Shown here piece after piece: positions 11,100 to 22,110 of a DNA stretch of 64,000 nt; the first letter of the stretch is position 1, and each line of letters starts with the position of its first letter. The DNA is from Piper betle (lineage: Eukaryota; Streptophyta; Magnoliopsida; Piperales; Piperaceae): positions 1-64,000 of the forward strand of contig JAURVB010013304.1 of assembly GCA_033002965.1 (NCBI GenBank), written 5' to 3'. A program made the translations under genes and the position numbers. The notes below the pieces were generated by a model that saw nothing but the letters and a program-made list of their open reading frames with translations, was not told where the DNA came from and ran no database searches.

Positions 11100-12887
11100 T
11101 CATTTATCCTTGTTTTTATAAATACCCAAGCCTCAAATGCTTGAAGGGGGGATCGTTGCATTGAAGAAAATTGAAGAAGTAAAAAAGCAGTAAGAGAATA
11201 AAGAAGCAAAAAGAGAAAAAAGGAGAAGGGAGGAGCCTCTAGTCGGAGACTCCACCTTCGGTGACCCCCAAGATCACCGGAGTAGAGCTTGAAGTGCCCC
11301 TACCATCATCTGGGTGACCACCACCGTAGGGGAGCCTTTTCGTGGCCAGAGAAACATCATGAAGGGTTGTTCTTTACTGTTTTGCAGCTTATTTCCATTA
11401 AAGTTTAAGCTCTCCATCTAACCAACCTAGGCCGCCGCTGGCCACACCATTGGTTCCATTAGACTCTTCTCAATACTGTTCACACAACCCAGTCGAGATC
11501 CACCGTCAGAGAAGGCCAAAGTTGTAGGAATCTCACCATAAACCACCTGACCGAAGTAGGAAATAGGTGAAAGAGGTTGACTTTGGAGCGTGCTACTAGC
11601 CAACCAGTTCTATTACAGACCAAGTCTGAATGCCAAGATTGTGGCGTGCACATCCCTTTGTCTACCCGTGCCTTGCAACCCTGTCAGAGAAGTCCATCGA
11701 TTCCAAAAATAAATCGAGAAGTGGTTTGTGGGAGCAGCGTAACAAAAGAAAACAACAACAAGAGACCAGATTTGGGTCGTCCTTCCGGTTAGCCCACGAT
11801 GTCATCAGCCATGTCACCAACTCCACCGGCCTCCCCTTAGCACCGAGAATAAATTCTGACCAAGATCCAGAAGAAACCCTCACCGACAAATCACCCAAAA
11901 GAGGCCCACCAAAGTATTGCAACAGCAAAATTTGGCCAACTTTTTCGAACTCCGTCCGGTCAATAATTGCTGCCAAAGATCAAGACACTAACTCCATTTG
12001 ATCGCCCTTGTCTCTGACTACAAACCCAAATTGAGTCGTGTCGCGGCAAGCCCATCTATTGTGTTCAAACGGAGACAAAGTCCCACCAGAACTTTCCACT
12101 GCCACCGTCACCGGCCAACACCTCCACAGACCTTCAGACCATCACCAAGCCCCTCACCAATCAAAGATCTGACTATTTGGGCAATCTCCACTAGCCTAAA
12201 GTCGGCGTTGCACCGCCACTTCATCCAGGTCCATCAAGCTCGTTTACTGTTGATCGTGTCCATTTGTTATGTTTGAATCCGCGACCAGCTCTGCTAACCC
12301 ATGGTTCACCGCTATCGTAACCAGACCGGACCTAGCATGCTCTACCTACATCTCGGCACACCTAAAAATCTCTAGAAGCATGTGCAAGCCACTTGTCCCG
12401 TATTTACCTGCCCTGAAACAACACGAAGCAATCTGGTTTAGTCAATTATCACTCCAAAAATAATTTGAATGCTTTTTCGACTTCGGATTGAGATGAAAAT
12501 TGTTACCCTACCATTTTTTGATGTTCCAAACATAATGGTGAGGTTATTTTGAACATTTGAAGACCAGAAAGGGGCAAACCATGGTCTTAGAGTAGTAAAT
12601 CTCAAATGCAAATTTATTTAAAGGAGGTAAAATTCACTATTTTGTTTAATGTGTAAAAATGAAGGAGAATAATTAATTCATGGTTATTAAACCATTGTGG
12701 ACTGGTTTAGGAATTCAAGTTGAATCTTGAGGAACCACGTAAAAAATGTTGTTATTCTTCACACTCGACATTTAATTTTTAACTCGTCACGATTTCTTTG
12801 AGCGGCAAGGGTGTCTTTGGTCACCCAGTCATTCAACCCAAAGCGAAGACTAATTCGCGAGGGCGAAAATCCCATGCCCAAATATAT
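11100..12887 (+). repeat. Left LTR of the decayed gypsy-like element (start approximate)
   Basis: Direct repeat of about 17.5-19.0 kb. It contains a TATA-like TTTATAAATACCC near 11113 and ends shortly before the primer-binding-like site at 12889. The left boundary is uncertain because the family A LTR at 5350-11016 is inserted close to it. Sequence divergence from the right copy is substantial, indicating an old insertion. Confidence 0.6.
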
Positions 12888-12888
12888 T

Positions 12889-12908
12889 TTGGTGACTCCA
12901 TTGGAGAC
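12889..12908 (+). other. Primer-binding-site-like sequence
   Basis: TTGGTGACTCCATTGGAGAC lies directly after the left LTR. It resembles the TGGCGACTC.GCTGGGGAC type of primer-binding site that I associate with Tat/Ogre-lineage gypsy elements, with several substitutions. It sets the likely end of the LTR. The tRNA assignment is from memory and not verified. Confidence 0.5.
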
Positions 12909-14071
12909 TAGTTGGAAGGTAGAAGGTTGTTTGAAGATTTGTGTGAGCAATAAATAAATGACACCGGAAACGGGGAATGCGGCGTGACAAAGAAGTATTA
13001 ATGAAGATCATATATTCATATCTACTCAAGGAAGGCAAAGACAATTTGAAGTAAACATGGAAGCCAACTAGCACATAGTGGGAAATATGGGTGAAAGAAT
13101 CCAACAGCTTGAAGCGGGGCTCAACAAGGGAAATGAACGAAGAATTACTTCAAGCAGAAGCATAGTGATATGGGAAGAACACAACCAAAGTCCAAGAAGC
13201 AATGAAGAGATGAACCAACTGTCAGAGGTCGAACAAGTACTTTTGGAGGCCAACAAATTAGCTAAGTGGAAGACAAGTTTGAATCAAGCTATTGAAGAAA
13301 GATTCCGCTAAAGTGAAGAGTGGATGCATTGAATGGAGGATATGATGCAACAAGTATTCCCTAAATGCAACAGGCTAACACTGCAATCGGGAACTCATCT
13401 AGATGAGAAGACAACCAACCCATGCAACATACAAAAATAGACCAACCCCAGGAGGACAGACAGATGTCTTCAACTTCCGCAAATCTGATTGTATCAACCT
13501 CACCTTCAGCTATAAGAATAACTACCACAACATTCATTGATCAAGCTAGCATCCCCCATGAAATTAACAAATTTTCTTTAATTTCAGGTATTGTGTCTAC
13601 CCACTAAGCATCTACAACATCAACATCACTGTCCGAACAAATTTGGTGTAATGACCCTCTATTTTTTCACAATACTATGGGCCTAGATGGCTAGGCGTTA
13701 CTCGAAATTAAACCAAACCAACCTTGTAACGACCAGCCCTAACCGGTCTAGGAGTTACTCCACAGTTTTGGATCGTTTCCCAAAGCCACATGTATAACAC
13801 AAGAAAATAAAAGGAAGTCCAATTTATTATCCATTCTCCTACCCTGAGTTCGTAAAAGAACCACCAACCATAATTATAATTTTTTCCTTAGGTGAGCTGA
13901 AATCAATCAATCTTGATTAAGCCTACATACCCATGTCGGGATCAAGCTCAATGTAGTTCTACAGGCTCTCAGGTCATTCTGAGATTAGGTGGTCTCCCAG
14001 TTCATTCTGAGATTAGGTGGTCTCCTAGATCATTTTGAGATTAGGTGGTCTCCCAGGTCATTCTGGGATTA

Positions 14072-14775
14072 GTCATTATTGGCTGTCAGGTCCATTCTGA
14101 CATATCCATTATTGGCTGTCAGGTCCATTCTGACATATCCATTATTGGCTGTCAGGTCCATTCTGATATATCTATTTTTGGTTGTCAGGTCCATTCTGAC
14201 ATATCCATTTTTGGTTGTCAGGTCCATTCTGACATATCAATTATTGGCTGTCAGGTCCATTCTGACATATCCATATTTTGGCTGTCAGGTCCATTCTACA
14301 TATCCATTATTCGTCTGTCAGGGTCCATTCTGACATATCCATTATTAGCTGTCAGGTCCATTCTGATATATCCATTTTTGGTTGTCACGTCCATTTTGAC
14401 ATATCCATTTTTGGCTGTCAGGTCCATTCTGACATATCCATTTTTTGGCTATCAGGTCCATTCTGACATATCCATTATTGGCTGTTAGGTCCATTCTGAC
14501 ATATCCATTATTGGCTGTCAGGTCCATTCTGACATTCCATTTTTTGCTGTCAAGTCAATTTTGACATATCCATTTTTTGGCTGTCAGGTCCATTCTGACA
14601 TATCCATTATTGGCTGTCAAGTCCATTCTGACATATCTATTATTGGCTGTCAGGTCCATCTCTGGCATATCCATTTTTAGCTGTCAAGTCCATTCTGACA
14701 TATCTATTATTGGCTGTCAGGTCCATTCTGATATATCCATTATTGGCTGTCAGGTCCATTCTGACATATCCATTA
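14072..14775. repeat. 33/34-bp minisatellite, about 21 copies
   Basis: Tandem units of the form GGCTGTCAGGTCCATTCTGA followed by CATATCCATTATT, mostly 33 bases with some of 34. The unit contains a short inverted motif (TGTCAGG..TCTGACA), so single units could fold. Because 33 is divisible by three, the array opens long artificial frames encoding an 11-residue repeat (..GCQVHSDISI..). Frame changes at the 34-base units argue against a protein. Confidence 0.93.
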
Positions 14776-14846
14776 ACAAAACACAAAACAAACACCCGAC
14801 CCCAACGACTCGCAGCAGTTCATACCAAGCAGTCGACAGGAAACCC

Positions 14847-14912
14847 ATGCATAAGACGCTAGTGATCTATGCATAAGACGCTAGTGATCTATGCATAAGA
14901 CGCTAGTGATCT
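14847..14912. repeat. 22-bp tandem repeat, three perfect copies
   Basis: Three identical head-to-tail copies of ATGCATAAGACGCTAGTGATCT inside the same insertion, downstream of the minisatellite. A further pair of roughly 37-base repeats (CTTCA..AGCCCCTTCATTAAATTCTCACAC) follows at about 15068-15137. Confidence 0.9.
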
Positions 14913-15659
14913 AGCAACTTAGCAGGGCATCTCCCACAAACCTTGCATGCAAGAATCCTAATGGAAACAAATAAGAGGAGGGAAGAAATACTCACACAAG
15001 AATGGGGACGTCGTCTAGGATGGAGATGATGAGAGATGAAATACCCCCCTCCTCCTGCATATATATACACTTCAACAAGCCCCTTCATTAAATTCTCACA
15101 CACACTTCAATGAGCCCCTTCATTAAATTCTCACACCCCATCATCCCTTCATGAATAGGTATTTTCTAAGTGACCTTAAGTCGAACCATGACCGGTCGAC
15201 TTGATAACCAATCATATCGGTTTATCTATATTTATTTCATAATATTTAGCTTCGAGTCTTGTAATAAAAATCATGGTTTTTACATTTGGGCGCAACACTT
15301 CCAAGTGTAACAATCAAGTTAGAGTGAGCCTTGTCTGCTTCCACAGCCATCATACCCATACTAGTGGTATGAACCTGCATCTCTAACAACTAGCTTTCAT
15401 GGTGTTCCCACTATCAATCGCAACCACGACGCCCATCCCAAAGGCATCGCCAACAATGCCAACAAGTCAAATGCCAGCTTTTCTTACAATTTTGCTGGCA
15501 AGCCAGTCAAAAGCCTAATTGCCAACCATGCTAGTAGCACCAATGTCAAACCTTTGCTATGAAAAGTTAAAAGTCAAAATGGATAAAGAAGCTGCACTTA
15601 TTGTTGCATTAATCGAAAAGAAAGACAAATAATTGAGTGAAGTGACATAGTATCTCTCC

Positions 15660-16252
15660 CCTTGGCTGATGAAGTCTACATAGAAGTTTTGCCTAAGAAG
15701 TACAAGCATCCTACCTTCATGAAATTTGATGGAGATGACAACTCTGAAGATTACATCACAATCTTTGAGATCAAGCGCAGAGCAATCTCGTCAAATGAAA
15801 AGCTAAAGTTATAACAATTTCAAGCATCTCTCAGTGGTAATGCATTAAGATGGTTCAACAACTGCCCGTCCGAATCGATTAGTTCATGGGAAGAGCTTGT
15901 CAAGAAATTTATAGCCCACTTTCAGTCAATGGAGATCCCGATAAAGATAGAACATTTAAGGCAATGTCAAAGAGAACGAGGTGAAGAATTTGTTGCATAT
16001 GTGAAGAGATTCCAAAGTTCATTATCACAGATGAAGGAGACTCCAAAGATCAAAGAGCTTGTGAAGAATTGTGCAATGAATGTTGGATCAGCTACATAGT
16101 TTATAAGTGGTGCACAATATGATACATTTGAAGAACTATTTGAAAAAGTGTTGATCTATAAAGAACTTGAAAGAATTTTGGCTTCAATAAATAATGAAAG
16201 ACCCTTAAGTATTGCAGCCACTGAAATTAACCACATGGATCATGAGTCGTAA
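15660..16252 (+). pseudogene. Retrotransposon gag remnant
   Basis: Translation gives a recognisable plant retrotransposon gag core: ..FDGDDNSEDYITIF.. , ..QASLSGNALRWF.. , ..SSWEELVKKFIAHF.. , ..LRQCQRERGEEFVAYVKRF... This matches the retrotransposon gag family (the W/F spacing and the R-x-GE-FxxY-xRF motif). The frame is interrupted by an in-frame TAA after NEKLKL and a TAG after MNVGSAT, so it can no longer make a full capsid protein. No zinc knuckle is seen downstream. Confidence 0.8.
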
Positions 16253-17479
16253 ATGAAGATGAAAAATGAAATTAAAAGTCCAAGATATGCACCCCGTGAG
16301 TCTCGACAATGACGTTGAAAGGAGAAATATTGAAGACTACACATTCAATACTGAAGATACTGAGAGATGATTTGTCATGTTGAAGAGTAAAGGGAAGATT
16401 ATACCATGGACTCCAAAGAATCCACTAAAGCTAAAAGATGAGAAGAATGAAATTTTTGTCAATTTCACCGGATGTTAGGCCATCCGACGGTGAAATATCA
16501 AGAAGTGATGGATAAAATTCAAGAGTTATTTGACAAAGGTGAGATCAAATACAAAGCTCCAAGTGCCAATATGATGAGAGTGAGGCACTCATCTTCACCA
16601 ATGAAGCTTCAAAAGGTGAAGAGCATGCCAAAGAAATGAAGGTTCAAGATATAAAAGTGTCACCTGCTTCCTAAAGGAGTTGAAGGAAAGAAGTTCTATG
16701 AAGAAAAGATGGAAGACCAACTTGTTGTCCAAACAACTTCAACTCAAGAGGAAGTCAAGTTAAAGAATTCAATACAACATGGAAAAAATAAGACTTCACT
16801 TGATGTGCAACTTTGGTATAAAGAAAGTAATCTAAGGAAGACGCACAATTTATTGCAAGAGATCATGATTGTTCTTATTCAAATTTTGTTGCCCAAATCT
16901 CAAACATATTTTATATAAGTGGTCTTTTCATGATCAAGTGTTAGCTACCAGGTGAAAGCTTGAAGTACCTTATCACAATCGTTAGGGATGAAGACTTGGC
17001 AACATGTACTTGAAAAGCAAGAGGAGTTCAACACAAACACAAGATCAACTCTACGCCTTCACCTTTTCGTGTTACCAAAGACATCAAGCACGCAACCTAA
17101 GACAACATTGAAAAAGATGTCTGGGGCATCAATCAAAATCAATATGGATAAAAGACGTAGAACAAGCAATTCAACAACTAGTAGGAGGCACCACAAAAGA
17201 ATAAGGTTGCCTCTAGACCATGCAAGAAAAAGAAGACATAATGTGAGCTTGCCGTGAAAGAAGTTTGACATCCCAAAGTTGAGTTTTCAAAAGCCATGAA
17301 TGAGAGCAGGAAGAAATTTGCCTTTTTACTATTATCACCACGAATTTCAAAGCAAGATGAAAGAAGTTTGGATTTGGTGACCACGGTTGTTGAGTAAAGA
17401 AGTCACTCCTCAAGATCAAAATAATGGTCAAGTACCACACAATGAACCATGAGGGATCACCCTATACTAGCTTATGCAA

Positions 17480-19014
17480 AAAAAAATTGAAGAAAAAAGA
17501 AAAAGAAAAGAGAGAAAAAGTGGTATTTCACTAATTCTTTTTTGAACTTGTGAAAAATCAGCGAGGGGGTTGGGTTCTCATTGCATTGAAGGAAATTGAA
17601 GGAAAAATTAACGAGGGGTTGGAGCATGCTACCAACCAACCAGTACCTTTATAGACCAAATCTGGATGTCAACATTGTAGCTTGCACATCCCTTTGTCTA
17701 CCCGTGCCTTGCCACCCCATCGGAGAAGCCTGTCGTCGTCGGAAATAAATTGAGAAGTGGTTTGTGGGATTAGCATAACAAAAGAAAATAGCAACAAGAG
17801 ACCAAATTTGGGCCCTCCGTCTGGCCAGCCCAGGATGCCACCAGCCACGTCACCAACTCCATCGACCTCCCCTTATCACCGAGAACAAATTCCGACTGAG
17901 ATCCACAAGAGAGAAGCAACCCTCGCCAAAAAAATCACCCAAAAGAGGCCTATTGGAGCGTTGCAACAATAGAATTAGGCCAATTGCTCGGACTTTGTCC
18001 AGTCGATCACTACTATTGAAGGTCAAGATGCTGAGTCCATTTGATCGCCCTTGTCTCCGACTACAAACCCAAATTGAGTTCTGCTGCAGCAAGCCTCATT
18101 TGTCACCGGAAACCAGAGACAAAATCTCGGCCAAGATCAATTCCATCGGAACTTTCCATTGCCAATGTTGCCCGCTGGTGCCTCTGCCAACCTTCATACC
18201 ATCGCCAAGCCCCTCACCAGTCAAAGATCTAACTATTTGGGTGATCTCCACCAGCCTTAGCTGTCATCGTTGGAGCCTTAAAGTTGCCGTCGTCAAACCA
18301 CCATCAGACTCGTTTACTGTTGATCGCGCCCACTTGTTCTATGCCAGAATCTACAACTAGCTCTGCTGCCCAGTGGTTGACTGTCGATCGTGACCAAATC
18401 TGGACCTCCGACTGCGTCTGTATACCGTTCGCAACTAGGATTTTGAACTGGTGAAGCGTGCTCCACTTGCATCCCGCTCACCTAGATATCTCTAGAAACA
18501 TGTGCACGTCATCCGATTTGGTCTATTATTTACTTGCCTGAACCAACATGAAGCGGTTTGGTTTAGTCAATCATCACTCCAAAAATAATTTGAAAGCTTT
18601 CCTGACTTTGGATTGAGCCAAAACTTGCCACTTCACTATCTTTAGACACTTTGGACACAACGATGAGGTTATTTTGAAGAGTTGAAGACCAGAAAGGGGC
18701 AAACTAGGATATTAGAGTAAAAGATCTCAAAGGAAATTAATTTAAAGGCGATAAAATTTACTATCATGTGTAAAATATAAAAATTTAAAAAATAATGAAT
18801 TCGTAATTATTAAGTTACCGTGGACTAAGTCAGGGATTTGACTTGAACCGTAAAGGAATACATAAAAGTTTTTTGGTGTTATTCCTCGCACTTGATAATT
18901 TATTTTTAACTCACACAATTTTTATATGCGGCGTGAATGTCATTGATTCGGCCAAACCCACTCATTCAACTCAAAGTAAAAACTGATTCGCGGGGCAAAA
19001 ATCCCGCCCCTGAA
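17480..19014 (+). repeat. Right LTR of the decayed gypsy-like element (start approximate)
   Basis: Diverged direct repeat of the left LTR. A purine-rich stretch (about 17466-17520) precedes it and may be the remains of a polypurine tract. Similarity to the left LTR ends near CCCCTGAATAAATT at about 19014. Confidence 0.6.
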
Positions 19015-19209
19015 TAAATTAATAACACACAAACAAAATCTTTATATTTTTTAATTAAAGAATAATTATCTACATGGTTTTTTATTTAACAAAAACCTTA
19101 ATTTACAAATACAAAAGTGGCGTATTATAATCCCCCGAGCGAATCAATTTGGGATCACGTGTCTGAGAGAGCCCATGAAAGCACTTGGGAACAAAAAAGT
19201 GCCCCCAAT

Positions 19210-19240
19210 CAAACAAACAAACAAACAAACAAACAAACAG
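19210..19240. repeat. (CAAA)n microsatellite
   Basis: Seven CAAA units in the region upstream of the hnRNP gene. No corresponding array was seen at the other hnRNP copy. Confidence 0.9.
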
Positions 19241-19443
19241 GCAGACAAATCTTAACCGTTGGATTATTTCTATTTCAACGCCTCTCACTCGCAATGTGCA
19301 CCGTCCATCTCGCTCCCATCGGGCGCGAATTAATCCCCCAACAACGGAGAGGGTTTCCTCCCCCGCCCATTCCCCCCTTCCTCGCCAAACCCTAGAACGC
19401 CGGCCAACGATCCCGACTTTCCCTCGTTCGAGCTCCGCCGGCC

Positions 19444-21201
19444 ATGGATTCCGACCAGGGAAAGCTCTTCATTGGCGGCATCTCGTGGGAGACGTCGGAG
19501 GATAACCTCATGGAGTACTTCGGCCAGTACGGGGAGGTCTTGCAGACCGTCATCATGAGGGATAAGGTCACCGGCCGTCCCCGCGGGTTTGGCTTCGTTG
19601 TCTTCGCCGATCCGTCCGTGCTCGACAAGGTTCTCCAAGACAAGCACTCCATTGATGGGAGGACGGTCCGCACTTCTTCCTCTTTTCTTGCTCCTCTTTT
19701 TTTGTTGGTTGTTTTTTCTTTGTTAATATTTGTTTTTATGATGCAATACAATATATTGTTCATGGAAGATTTTTGTTTTTTTGCACTATATGGTTAATGC
19801 CTTGTTGTAGTTTTTGTTAATTGTTTAATCTGAAGCTGTTGAGGGCATGAAACTACGTGATTGATAGGTTTAGCATATATCTAATTTCTCCATACAAAAT
19901 TTTTGAGAAAAAAGGGCCGCACATTTATCCCTTACATATGATTGTTAAGATGATATTGTCAATCAATTAGGGTTTTGAGCATAACTTACGGTGTTTTTTT
20001 CTTTGTGGGTGGGCACACATTTGAAGCATGGGCGATTGATTACTGCCTATCTCATTTGTGCAATGTATCTTCTGCGGAAAGCGTTCTTCCTTTTATCTGC
20101 ATCTAATGTTTTGTTCAGGTGGAGGCTAAAAGAGCCATGTCAAGAGAAGAGCAGCATGCAAACCCTAGGTTCAGCAACAATCCTAATAATGGGAGAAACC
20201 CTACTGTTGCCAACAATGTTAGGACCAAGAAGATATTTGTTGGTGGTCTTCCTGCTACACTTTCAGAGGAAGGATTTCGTCAGTATTTTGAGAATTACGG
20301 CACTGTTGCTGATGTTGTGGTAATGTATGACCAGCACACCCAACGGCCTAGGGGTTTTGGGTTTATTTCTTTCGACTCTGAGGATGCTGTGGATAAAGTT
20401 TTGCACAAAACTTTCCATGAACTAAATGGTAAGCTCGTGGAAGTGAAGCGTGCTCTACCAAAAGATGCTAACCCAGGCAATGGAGGCCGAACTGGCAGTG
20501 GATATCAAGGTTATGGTGGTGGTGGCGGTTCTAATAACAGTACCTATGATAATAGAATGGAAACAGGGCGTTATGGGCAATCACAAACAGCTGCAGGTGG
20601 TTATCCAGGTTATGGATCTTCCGGTTATGGTTATGGAGCTGCCGGTAATGGCGTTGGTTATGGCTACGGAATGGGTGGTTATGGTGGAGCTGGGGCTGGT
20701 TATGGTGGCCCTCCTGGTGCTTATGGAAATCCAAATGCTCCGAATGCGGGTTATGGTGCAGCTAGAGGTCCATGGAGCAATCAGGCGCCTTCAGGATATG
20801 GATCAGCAGGGTATGGTGCTGGTGTTGGTTATGGAGCTGGTGCTGCATGGTCTGGTGCTACTGGCATTGGTGGTGCCCCTGGAACTGGAGGGGGTATGTC
20901 AGCTTCTTCTACTGGTCAATCTCCCAATGCTGCCTCTGGGTATGGTAACCAAGCTTATGGATATGGTGGCTATGGTAGTTCTGGTGGGGCTGGGGGAGAT
21001 CAGCAAGGTGCTGGTGCTGGTTACATGGGTGGTGGCTATGGTGATGCTAATCCCAACTCTGGGTATTCTAGTTGGAGGCCCGATTTCTCACAGGCTGGAA
21101 CCTATGGTGCTTCTCAAACAAATGTACCTGCTGGTGGGCAAATGGGTTACTCTGGTGGTGGCTATGGTGGGGCTCAATCTAGGCAGGCCCATCAGCAGTG
21201 A
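19444..21201 (+). CDS. Glycine-rich hnRNP with two RRMs (intact copy)
   Basis: Two exons, 19444-19665 and 20119-21201 (donor ACG|GTCCGC, acceptor TTCAG|GTGGAG), encode 434 residues. RRM1 spans about residues 6-80, with RNP2 LFIGGI and RNP1 RGFGFVVF. RRM2 spans about 107-180, with IFVGGL and RGFGFISF. The rest is a Gly/Tyr/Ala/Ser-rich low-complexity tail with YGYG and GGYG repeats, prone to condensation. This is the plant hnRNP A/B-like 'heterogeneous nuclear ribonucleoprotein 1' type, a nuclear RNA-binding protein in pre-mRNA processing. The intron falls inside RRM1 just before the conserved VEAKRA motif, as expected for the family. The frame is open throughout. A second, inverted copy lies at 29340-31090. 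Confidence 0.93.
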
Positions 21202-22110
21202 ATTTGAAGCAGCGACTACAAGGTTTATCATGTCTCGTGCAGTCTAATGATGATTGAGAGGATGACGATCAAATTTGGCAATGGTTGGACTGCTTCTCAT
21301 AGTAGTTTGCCATATTAGCTATTGCTAGTATATACTTGCTAGTTTTGGAAAGAATCTTAATTTGCTTGAGACTTTTTGCTATTTAAGCTGTAGTTTTACT
21401 TTTTAAGCGTGTTTTGTGTGGTAGCTAAATTCTGTATGATTGCCTGATCTCTAGTTTTTAAGCTAGAGTAACATATAGCAAGCTTTTTATTTTCTTGTGG
21501 TGTGGATTCGGGTGTTTTAGCACCTTTGTTGATCAAGTTTCTTGGTGGTGGAGGAACTGGTATGCTAGTAGTTGGAAATTAAGAGTTAGAGCTGGAAAGT
21601 TGCTATCTTCTCTATCATAGAGTAGCCTACAGATAATGGTAGTATTGGTAGAGTTCTCTATTTGGATGGAGTTGTAGGCTGGTTGCATGAATAATGGCAG
21701 GATAGGACTATCATATTGACAGTAGAAATATTTGTCAATGGCATAATCTTTTCCTCCTGTATTTCCCTTTTGTACAGGAGTTACCGCATTTTAGTCAGAG
21801 ATGTCTTCGATCTTCATTTTTAGTGGAGGGTGCACCAAAAAATCGCGCCCAAGAACTCTGCTTTGCTGATGAGCTCGCCGTTAACTTGGGACAAAGATGA
21901 GGCTGCCATAAGACTCTGTCATTGCCCTTATACCTCATATTTGGGCTTCATGTTCAACTGGTCTTGGTAGACGTAGTCTGTCCACTGGATTCACTCATAT
22001 GCTCAGCGATTGACAGGTATACGGATCACCAATTTTTGAGAGTTGAGTACCTGATTTCGGTTCTTGTATTTTTAGCATCTTGGAACAATACCGGATTTGC
22101 CTTGTTATAC
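21202..22110 (+). other. 3' region of the hnRNP gene, conserved in the inverted copy
   Basis: This stretch beyond the stop codon has no coding signal. It is clearly similar to the reverse complement of 28380-29339. For example, a TTTTCCTCCTGTATTTCCCT block at about 21749 and an AGATGAGGCTGCCATAAGA block at about 21893 recur downstream of the other hnRNP gene. It therefore probably includes the 3' untranslated region and was part of the duplicated segment. Confidence 0.6.

Larger units (their letters stand above)
13647..15284. mobile_element. TG..CA insertion with TTTGG target duplication (probable solo LTR)
   Basis: The insertion starts TGTAATGACC at 13647 and ends GGTTTTTACA at 15284. It is flanked by TTTGG on both sides (13642-13646, 15285-15289), and outside it the internal sequence of the host retroelement continues. 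Its first 78 bases are partly repeated from 13725 (TGTAACGACC..CTAGGAGTTACTCC), so the 5' terminus is duplicated or two related insertions overlap. Most of its middle is the 33-bp minisatellite. No coding sequence is recognisable. TG..CA ends and a 5-bp duplication are the marks of an LTR. Confidence 0.75.
11022..19015 (+). mobile_element. Decayed Ty3/gypsy-like retrotransposon, non-autonomous
   Basis: Two diverged direct repeats bracket this region. The left runs from roughly 11.1 kb to 12.887 kb and the right from roughly 17.5 kb to 19.01 kb. They align from GCATTGAAG.AAATTGAAG onward and share many blocks such as TGCACATCCCTTTGTCTACC and TCAAAGATCT. The right copy lacks about 400 bases near its start. 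Next to the left repeat is a primer-binding-site-like sequence (12889-12908). A coiled-coil-like reading frame follows (about 13057-13311), then a retrotransposon gag homology (15660-16252). I found no reverse transcriptase, RNase H or integrase motif, so this is a non-autonomous or heavily deleted element. It was later hit by the 13647-15284 insertion. The exact outer ends could not be set. Confidence 0.72.

Noticed and set aside
14045..14488. Repeat protein with an 11-residue unit (..GCQVHSDISI..)
   Set aside because: Produced by a 33-bp minisatellite; frames change at 34-base units and there is no start context or family similarity.
14072..14775. CRISPR-like array of short repeats
   Set aside because: The units are contiguous with no spacers, and the DNA is a plant nuclear genome.
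12900..17450. Reverse transcriptase or integrase genes
   Set aside because: I read all forward frames for YxDD-like, protease and integrase motifs and saw none; only gag is supported.
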